Shown here: positions 58,132-64,000 of the stretch, piece after piece | How positions within the stretch are numbered: position 1 is the first letter of the stretch | Layout: each line of letters starts with the position of its first letter | NCBI RefSeq assembly: GCF_001417955.2 | Contig: NZ_LKTM01000046.1 | Location: 1 to 64,000 of the forward strand | Source of the DNA: Mycobacterium gordonae | GTDB lineage: Bacteria > Actinomycetota > Actinomycetes > Mycobacteriales > Mycobacteriaceae | Direction of reading: 5' to 3' | Length of the DNA: 64,000 bases | Position numbers and translations under genes: made by a program | The notes under the pieces: generated by a model | The model's database searches: none | Told to the model about the DNA's origin: nothing | What the model saw: the letters and a program-made list of their open reading frames with translations, nothing else

Positions 58132-60234
58132 TCAGCGCCCGAACGTACGGCCGGCCAGCTCGACCTCGGCCGCCAGCGTCAGCGCGATCGCCGACGCACC
58201 GACGGCCACGGTGTGCCGCCCGGGGGTGATGTGCCAGCTTCCGTCGGCGAAGCGCGCCAGCAGGCGCGGATCCGCCTCGATGCTCACCCGGCGAGAGTGC
58301 CCGGGTTCGAGGTCGACCCTCTCGTATCCCAACAGCCTCAACCGGCCTTCGCCCGGTGCGCCGGCCAGATACACCTGCGGGACGTCCGCCCCGCGGCGGT
58401 CACCGGTGTTGATGACGGTGACGGCGACTCGCACCGTGTCACCGCCGGTCACCTCGAGGTCGCGGTGTTCAAAGCTGGTGTAGGACAACCCGTGTCCGAA
58501 CGCGAACAGCGGGGCCTGGCCCGTGCGGGCGAACCAGCGGTACCCGACTTCGGCGCCCTCTGAATAATCGATCGTCGTCGGCGAGCCCAGCTGCGGACGG
58601 GGCGTCTGACCGATGTCCACCGGGAAGGTGATCGGTAGCCGTCCTGACGGATTGACTTGCCCGGTAAGGATTTCCGCGATCGCCCGGCCCCCCTGTTGGC
58701 CCGGGTACCAGGCCGCGACGATCGCGCTCACCGAATCACGCCAGGGCATCGCCACCGGGTTGCCGGTCTGAAGCACCACAACGGTGTTCGGGTTGGCCGC
58801 GGCGACCGCGGCGATCAGAGCGTCCTGGCCCCACGGCAGCGACAGGTCGGCGGCGTCGAACCCCTCGCCCTCGGCCCGGGTCGCGAAGACGATCGCGACG
58901 TCGGCCCGGCGCGCCACCGGCACCGCCTCGGCCGGGCTGATACCGGGATCGAATTCTATGTGGGCCTGCGGCAGCAGCTTCCTGAGTTCCTCGAGCGGGC
59001 TGGACGGCTGCAGGTACAGATTGCGCATGCCCGCTTCCAGACCGGAGCCACCGATCGGGATCACGTCGGCGTAGCCGCCCGGCGGGACGACCGCGCTCGA
59101 ACCGAACCCGGCCGCAACTCCGCGGTGGGAGTAGCCGCCGATGACGGCGATGTGGCCGGCCCGCCCGGCCTCCAGGGGCAGCGCGCCCCGGTTCTGCAGC
59201 AGCACGATTCCCTGTCGCGCGATATTCAGGGCTATCTCGTTGTGCGCGTTGATATCCGGTTCCGGTGCGGGTCCCCACTGGTCGATCCCGACCGCGAACA
59301 TCGACCGCAGGATCCGCCGGACCATGTCCGACAGCCGCTGCCCGGTGAGCCGACCGTCGGCGAAGGCGGCCCGTAGCGGGGCGCCGAACGTCTCGGCCTG
59401 CCACAGCAGGGCGTCGATCTGGGCGCCGCATTCCTGGTCGAGGCCGCCCAGCGCACACTCCCAACTCGGCGTGCCGCCCCAGTCGGACATCACCCACCCG
59501 GGGTATCCCCAGGCACCTTTGAGCACGTCGTTGAGCAGGACGCCGTTGGCAGCGGCGTAGTCGCCGTTGACCTTGTTGTAGGCCGCCATCACCGCCCCGG
59601 GCCGGCCCCGCTCAATGGCGATCTCGAAGGCCAGCAGATCGGACTCGCGGTGAGCGTCGGGATCGATCACGGCGTCCAGCCAGTGCCGGTTGGTCTCGTT
59701 GCAGTTCAGCGAGAAGTGCTTGGCGGTGCAGATGACGCCGTGCCGCTGGATTCCGATGATCTGCTCGGCGGCCGTGGCGGCGCTCAGCAGCGGGTCTTCG
59801 GAGAAGTACTCGAAATTGCGGCCGTTGCGGGGATCACGGCACAGGTTCATCGCGCCCGCCAACTGCACGTTGAAGCCGCGACTGCGTGCCTCGACACCGA
59901 TCACCGAACCCGCGGCGCGGGCCAGCCCGGGATTGAAACTGGCGGCCAGCGCCAGCCCCGCGGGCAGCGCCGTTGCGGTGTCGCCCGCGCGGAAACCGGG
60001 ATTGGTCACGCCCAGGCCGGCGTCACTCATCCGCAGCGCCGGTATCCCCAGCCGGGCGATCCCCGGCACATAGCCCGCACTCATCGGGACGTCCGGCGGA
60101 ATCCGCTCGTCGTGCAGCGGCCACATGTCTCCGGCGCCCATAACACCGACCAGTAGCGAGAAGCGCTCGTCGTCGGTCAGCTGCTCCTCGACCTCACGGG
60201 CACGCGCGTCCGGATCATCCGTGGGAGAGCTCAT
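58132..60234 (-). CDS. bglS: GH3 family beta-glucosidase (BglS, Rv0186-type)
   Basis: This 700-residue glycoside hydrolase family 3 enzyme has an N-terminal TIM-barrel domain with the KHF motif (172-174) and the catalytic nucleophile Asp251 in VMSDWGG. It is followed by the alpha/beta sandwich (about 360-560, VVVLQTGNPVAMPW) and a fibronectin-III-like C-terminal domain (about 620-700). There is no signal peptide, so it should be cytoplasmic, acting on imported or internal beta-glucosides. ATG 60234 forms an ATGA overlap with the upstream metallohydrolase gene; a longer frame exists but overlaps that gene heavily. Related to H37Rv BglS (691 aa). Confidence 0.88.
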   Translation of the reverse strand: MSSPTDDPDARAREVEEQLTDDERFSLLVGVMGAGDMWPLHDERIPPDVPMSAGYVPGIARLGIPALRMSDAGLGVTNPGFRAGDTATALPAGLALAASFNPGLARAAGSVIGVEARSRGFNVQLAGAMNLCRDPRNGRNFEYFSEDPLLSAATAAEQIIGIQRHGVICTAKHFSLNCNETNRHWLDAVIDPDAHRESDLLAFEIAIERGRPGAVMAAYNKVNGDYAAANGVLLNDVLKGAWGYPGWVMSDWGGTPSWECALGGLDQECGAQIDALLWQAETFGAPLRAAFADGRLTGQRLSDMVRRILRSMFAVGIDQWGPAPEPDINAHNEIALNIARQGIVLLQNRGALPLEAGRAGHIAVIGGYSHRGVAAGFGSSAVVPPGGYADVIPIGGSGLEAGMRNLYLQPSSPLEELRKLLPQAHIEFDPGISPAEAVPVARRADVAIVFATRAEGEGFDAADLSLPWGQDALIAAVAAANPNTVVVLQTGNPVAMPWRDSVSAIVAAWYPGQQGGRAIAEILTGQVNPSGRLPITFPVDIGQTPRPQLGSPTTIDYSEGAEVGYRWFARTGQAPLFAFGHGLSYTSFEHRDLEVTGGDTVRVAVTVINTGDRRGADVPQVYLAGAPGEGRLRLLGYERVDLEPGHSRRVSIEADPRLLARFADGSWHITPGRHTVAVGASAIALTLAAEVELAGRTFGR

Positions 60235-60725
60235 CGCACACCCTCTTTCGCATAGACGACCCGCAGCACATGGCCGAGTTCGGGACCCATCACCAGCTCC
60301 GTCAGCGTGCACATGGTCGCCACGAAGTCCGGCCCGTGTGGCGGTGGCACCCGGCACAGGTGGTGCGCCACCTCATGCAGTATGACGAGCTCCCGCATCG
60401 CCCAGTCCGCGGTGTCGCGGTCGGGAACCGCGATAGTGCCTGCCCCGTCACGGTTCTCGTAGTGGGCAGAGGTGGCTCCGCGCCGCGGCCGCACCCGAAG
60501 TCCCGGCACGTCCGGCCACTGCCGGCGCACCCCGGGCAGCGCGAGCACCTCGTCGACGTAGCGCTGCACCGAGGCCATCGAGGCGAACCGTCCCTCCGGC
60601 GGCAGCGTCAACTGGGTGCCGAAGAAGTCGACGCTGGGCGACCCGTGTTGCGCGACCCGGTCGAACATGACCCGCACGAATTCCTCAGCCGCATAGACCT
60701 TGGCGCGCTGAGAATCGCGGCTCAA
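60231..60725 (-). CDS. Putative metallohydrolase (TIGR04338-like, Rv0185-type)
   Basis: The 164-residue protein has a zinc-peptidase-like HEVAHH (117-122) followed by HGPDFVATM with a third possible ligand, His130. This spacing resembles SprT-like and related minimal metallohydrolases. It overlaps both neighbours by 4 bp (ATGA), placing it between the DUF2786 protein and bglS in one transcript. The DUF2786-metallohydrolase pairing is recurrent in actinobacteria as I recall, which suggests a joint function. Substrate unknown; the proteolytic role is inference from HExxH. Confidence 0.72.
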   Translation of the reverse strand: MSRDSQRAKVYAAEEFVRVMFDRVAQHGSPSVDFFGTQLTLPPEGRFASMASVQRYVDEVLALPGVRRQWPDVPGLRVRPRRGATSAHYENRDGAGTIAVPDRDTADWAMRELVILHEVAHHLCRVPPPHGPDFVATMCTLTELVMGPELGHVLRVVYAKEGVR

Positions 60726-61471
60726 CGGCCCAGCGCGGTCCGCGCCCCCGGCAACTCGGGACTGCTCCCCAGGCGTGCCCGCCGCCCGGCCCGGTCGCCC
60801 GCGCGTCGCGCCGCCGACGAATACCCGGCCGAGGCCCGGTTGGCCTGCCAGGTACCGCGCGCCTTGGACGCCTCGCGATAGTGGTCGCGGAGCTCGACTT
60901 CTTTGTCCCGCAATGCGATAGCGGTTCCAGGGGCACGCCGGCGGTCCTTGGTGACTTCCTGCCTGGCCTGCTCGCGGGCCTCCGCCAGCCGCTGGCCGAC
61001 GCGGGCGCCGAAGGCCAGCTGGAAGTTGAGCCGGGCGGTGATGGTGGGAGTCGGCCGGTGCTCGCCAGTCGCGAGATAGGCATCCGAGGCCCGGACCATC
61101 TGCACCACCAGGCTGGCGTAGAGGGCGTGCGTGGCGTCGATGTCCTCGGCGAACCCGTAGGCATACAGGAACGTCGAATTCGAGGCGATGTCGCAGCGCA
61201 CGTCGTTCGCCGCCGCGATCAGCACGAAAAGCTGCACATACGTGCGGAGTCCGCGGGTGCCCGCGGCGCCGATCGTAATGGTGCGCTGGGTGGGGGCCTG
61301 GGCCGCCGAGCGGTTGGCGGAGTGCGAGCGCGCCACCGCGAGATCGATGGACGAGGCCGTCGCCAGCCGCTGCGCGGCCGTCATGAAGGCCTCGGCCTCA
61401 TGCGGGTTGTCGGTGCCCTCCGCCTGACGCAGCAGTGCCGCAATACGGGACAGCATCTTGTCGTCGGTCAT
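60722..61471 (-). CDS. DUF2786 domain protein (Rv0184-type)
   Basis: The 249-residue protein begins with the DUF2786 segment MLSRIAALLRQAEGTDNPHEAEAFMTAAQ (about 5-33), a helical motif also seen in phage and plasmid proteins. A middle region follows with RTITIGAAGTRGLRTYVQLF, and the C terminus is basic and Arg/Ala-rich (about 185-249). No catalytic motif was recognised. It is the first gene of the overlapping set with the metallohydrolase and bglS. The ATG at 61471 is 43 bp downstream of the 3' end of the monoacylglycerol lipase gene, so that gene might be cotranscribed. Confidence 0.68.
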   Translation of the reverse strand: MTDDKMLSRIAALLRQAEGTDNPHEAEAFMTAAQRLATASSIDLAVARSHSANRSAAQAPTQRTITIGAAGTRGLRTYVQLFVLIAAANDVRCDIASNSTFLYAYGFAEDIDATHALYASLVVQMVRASDAYLATGEHRPTPTITARLNFQLAFGARVGQRLAEAREQARQEVTKDRRRAPGTAIALRDKEVELRDHYREASKARGTWQANRASAGYSSAARRAGDRAGRRARLGSSPELPGARTALGR

Positions 61472-61514
61472 GCGGCCAAACTAGCGCAGCGACACGACAA
61501 TCCCGCCCGGCCAT

Positions 61515-63406
<1,892 letters not shown>

Positions 63407-63410
<4 letters not shown>

Positions 63411-64000
63411 CTGCTCCGACCACCGTCACGCCGGTGCCGGGCCGGCCCTCGATCCTGTTGGGCGCGTTCGACATCGGCGGCGTGGGCTACCGTGCGCAGG
63501 AATTCTTCGTATCCGGCAGCGCCGCGTCCTACACCCCGGAGCAGCCGCCGGGCCCGGACGGCCGGTGGTGCGTAACCGCCTCGGACACAGCCGATTACAC
63601 CACCCGGGTGGTAGCCCTCACCCCCAGCGATCCCGCAGATTTCAACGGCACGGCGCTGGTCGAGTGGCTCAATGTCAGCGGGGGCATCGACGCACCGGCG
63701 GTGTGGATGATGGCCCACCGGGAGGTGATCCGGGCGGGCTACGCCTACGTGATGGTCTCGGCCCAGAAGGTCGGCGTGGACGGCGGGGTGAGCCTGCTCG
63801 GAATGGACATGTCGCTCAAGAGCCAGAACCCCAAACGCTATGCCGACCTCAGCCATCCGGGTGACGTGTTCGCCTACGACATGTTCTCGCACATCGGCGG
63901 CCTGGTCCGGGAAACCGGTGGCATCCTCGGCGATCTGAGCCCCGAACATGTTGTCGCCGTGGGCGAATCGCAATCGGCGATGTTCCTCACCAGCTACATC
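63407..64000 (+). CDS. Alpha/beta hydrolase-domain protein, N-terminal part (3' end outside window)
   Basis: The frame opens at a GTG overlapping the sigG stop (GTGA) and is still open at the window end (198 codons). The translated start is VTAPTTVTPVPGRPSILLGA. The segment ALVEWLNVSGGIDAP and the nucleophile-elbow-like VAVGESQSAM near the end fit the alpha/beta-hydrolase-like family typically ~450 residues long. No signal peptide. As the second gene of the sigG unit it is a candidate target or partner of SigG. In H37Rv sigG is followed by a pirin-like gene (Rv0181c), so this arrangement differs. Confidence 0.7.

Overview
The window comes from a slow-growing mycobacterium. It has high G+C throughout, two PE_PGRS genes and one PPE-family gene. 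Its gene order is essentially that of the Mycobacterium tuberculosis H37Rv block Rv0216 to Rv0182c, read in the opposite direction. I recognise families and orthologues from motifs and from this order; no database search was possible. Rv numbers below are orthology inferences.

Layout. (1) 1-21701: the 3' end of one PE_PGRS gene, then a single uninterrupted PE_PGRS gene of 19.7 kb (6578 codons). Most of it is built from a higher-order tandem repeat of about 981 bp, flanked by related modules of about 660-710 bp. (2) 21716-28521: lipid and CoA genes (a double-hotdog hydratase, fadE3, a crotonase-family protein, fadD4), a CD225/dispanin protein, and a Ca2+/cation exchanger preceded by what looks like a yybP-ykoY (Mn2+) riboswitch. 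Exchanger, fadD4 and crotonase lie head to tail and could share one riboswitch-led transcript. (3) 28522-34494: an unusual PPE-like protein with a three-fold C-terminal repeat, pckA, and a pair of degenerate P-loop GTPase-like proteins. (4) 34592-47511: the envelope and heme region, with trmB, a NYN-domain protein, mmpL3, a secreted beta-trefoil protein, an AI-2E family permease, a UPF0104-type membrane protein, a Rv0203-like hemophore, mmpL11, a small HTH protein and the Mce-accessory pair omamB/omamA. (5) 47554-54912: zmp1, a tetR-molybdoenzyme operon with a clear operator, an L,D-transpeptidase and an MFS exporter. (6) 55001-58097: the copper-response pair ricR and mymT, each with a perfect RicR box, enclosing ilvD and an O-methyltransferase. 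mymT encodes a 48-residue metallothionein. (7) 58132-64000: the overlapping operon DUF2786 protein / metallohydrolase / GH3 glycosidase, a monoacylglycerol lipase, and sigG overlapping a truncated alpha/beta hydrolase gene.

Several genes here handle metals: the putative Mn2+ riboswitch and exchanger, RicR/MymT for copper, the hemophore and MmpL11 for heme, and the zinc protease Zmp1. Others build or remodel the envelope: MmpL3, MmpL11, OmamA/B and the L,D-transpeptidase. The most unusual elements are the giant PE_PGRS with two classes of super-module, the riboswitch-led operon, the PPE protein with a three-fold repeat, the minimal secreted beta-trefoil beside mmpL3, and a Tyr in place of the expected third heme-ligand His in the hemophore.
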